Assembly (NCBI GenBank): GCA_030765065.1
Contig: CM060989.1
Coordinates: 56,310,001-56,374,000 of the forward strand
Direction: 5' to 3'
Origin: Deroplatys truncata
Taxonomy: Eukaryota; Arthropoda; Insecta; Mantodea; Mantidae
DNA: 64,000 nt
Positions 57,901-60,900 of the stretch are shown here, piece by piece. Made by a program: the position numbers and the translations under genes. The stretch's first letter is position 1, and every line of letters begins with the position of its first letter. The notes below the pieces were generated by a model. That model made no database searches and was not told the origin of the DNA. It saw only the letters and a program-made list of their open reading frames with translations.

Positions 57901-60900
57901 ACTGTTTACTTATAGCAAAAGTAACTGATGCAAGATGGTTTAGTAGAATTAAGTTGGAGTTATGAAGTAGAGATATGGGGAATAAAGTAAGGTGGGAAGA
58001 AATGAACAAAATCTTTGACTCGTGATGCAAAATTGTATTAAAAATTACTCCCAATATTCTGCAAACCTGGGTGCTATGGTAGAGATGGAGAAATTTGGGC
58101 TGGAGGGGATGATTAAGGCTTTTGAAATACTGGTACCAGATTCAGTAACTCCTGAAGGGCATATACTAAAAGATGGTTTAAAACATCAGAGGAACACTAA
58201 CAGAAACACAAAACAGATTAGATTCCTGAGAAACTGACAGAAATATGCAGATAGAGAAGGACATTTCAATATATCTTATGATAAGGTATGTGCTTATTTT
58301 AATTGTCACTGTAAACGAGGCAATTACAGGGATATTATAACTCTTGGTGGGAGTCCAAGCTGCAGCAGCCAGCACATGAGAAACCATGGTGGCCACAACG
58401 TGAAGGAAAAACACTATACATAGCAAATAGGTCATAGTATATTAGTGCATTTAAACAACTGGCACACTTTACTAAATATTGCTACATGCCGAGACCTCAG
58501 AATTACAAGCAAAGCACCAATTTTTAACTTTTAACTAGCATTGAACCAAGCTGCCAATTTCAGTATGTATAAAATATGTGTTTGTCAATTTTACAAACAA
58601 TTTAAATGCAGATTAATATACTAGAAATTCTGCACATGTTCTTCCACTTACCTTCAGACACAGAACAAAAGTTCTTTGTACCCAAGCGCAACAGACATGC
58701 TAGTTCTGATTTTGAGCTGCGAGATCCAACTGGGCCTGTAATACAAAATGCTTGAGAACCTCATTTTAGATTTTAACAAATATAGAATACCATTTCTGTG
58801 AACAAATCAAAAAATAATCTGACGAGTTGCATTCACATGACACTACCCACTGCTCTACAAACTATCCTTACTAAAGCTTATTCCCCTAACTGATTCACAT
58901 TAATCCAGATAAACATTTGCAGAAGGGTTTCATTATAAGTTACAAGCTTAAGCAATAGTCACATCTTTTAAAAGACGGTTGCTATGATTCTATTCTGTGA
59001 CCACAAGAAAAAACAAAACTGAACACATTTTAAGTTGTTCAAGTTGTGTGAAATATGTTAGTTTATTTAATGCTGTCCCTAATGATCTTAAGGGAAAAGT
59101 TGACAATTTCAATGTCTTTAAAACTGCTATTAAAGAGTATCTATGCTCATAAGCATATTCTTCTGTACAAGATTACCTGAATGATAAATTATCCTGATAA
59201 TACATATATAGCTCTGTTAGTAGTATTAGTAAATATTAATGACAATTGCCAATTACATTTGAAACCTGCTCTAGAACTAATGAAGCTATTTAAATGTATG
59301 TATATTAAGAACCGACAGTAAATGCTATATTTTACAAATCAAATAGAACAAAATGATGGGACGAACAAAAGGTACAAGCCTAGTGAAAGTTAAGATAACT
59401 TGTCTATAAATATAATGTTACCCTTATAACGGTAGGGAGATATTTGATTTTGCACAAAATTACACCCGATTTATTTCATTTTATATAATGTCTCTTAAAT
59501 GTTCTGTATTTTATGTAGTATTTATGTATATATGTAACTATATTGTACATTTCCTTGACATGCATATAGTATGTCATTTTTAAATGTCCTATATTCTATG
59601 TAATATTTATGTTTATATGTAATTTTTCTACATTTCCTCGACATGTTTTATGTTCACAAGCCTTTATGGCTGCTGGTGAACTCTCAGAATCAATCTAATC
59701 TATTTTTGGGATTTGGGAATGAAATCAATCTTCTTTCTATAGATATAAGATCCTTTAAAACAATTTTCAGCACAAAGCATAGTTAAATAAAAAGGGAAAC
59801 AATTTATTAATATATTATCATTGATCTTTATTAGTTATAGGGCTTATATAACCTGTGGTAGTATAAAATGCTGCCAATTGGAGAATGACAAATAGACGAT
59901 TTCAAATTTGCATACAACACAAAATTGGCTACATACATTTATACACATGAAACTACTAATAACTAGTTTTGTTTATATAGTGAGTATCAAAACTCAATGT
60001 TCAAAAATCAGTATTGAGTATCAAGAAAATGACATTGTCCCATCACTACTTAAATAGATTATATTTTAATCAAAATTGTTAGCCATTTTTGAGAAAATCA
60101 AATATGACTAAAAAATTGTCCATATTAAAGATAGATTTGGGATTTTCTTCAAAATCTTTGTGTTGCATCCTTGGAAAATGTTAACCAACTTTTCGATTTT
60201 GAATTACAGTACTCACTCTTAAACTTTCTAAAATTATTTTTGAGATTCAGTGGGCCTCAAAACGCGTATATCGGTGGCATTTTGGAATATAATTTTTGTG
60301 GTTTGACATTGAATTTTTCAGTCCTCTGATACCTTTCCAACCTTGTCCTACACACGGCTTATATGGAAAACAAATTAATTTCAGGAGCAATGTATGGCCA
60401 AAAGAGAATCTGGAGTATTAATTCATGATGGTAAGTAGGTATCCTTTAGGCAAAGGACCCTTAAAATCAATATAAGCATTCAAATGTTAGATTTCCTTCA
60501 CATTTTATAAATCTAGGCTTGAGCTCGGCACAAATTCTATAGTCACTTTCGTAACTATTCAATAAGCTGAACGTCTTTTTAGAAAAATAGGGGCCGATTC
60601 TCTCATTGCCTTGAACAGTGAAAAATCGCTAATGATCAAATCTGTCAATGTCCCGCCTTATTGCGGTCTTCATTGCTCATACTAGCGCCTTGACACAAAA
60701 GTAACGGCCAATTGCGTAACTAGCGAAGTCTTCGTAACTGAATTTTGCCAGGATTTGCTTCTTCCGAGAATTCTCAATTGCTGTAGCACGCGAATGGTTC
60801 GGAATGTAGAAATAAAACCTTTCTTTTACACCAATATATACTATTTTCATATCATTTAACGGCAACAGTTGCGAGATCAGTAGCATAAAGGATCTTTATT

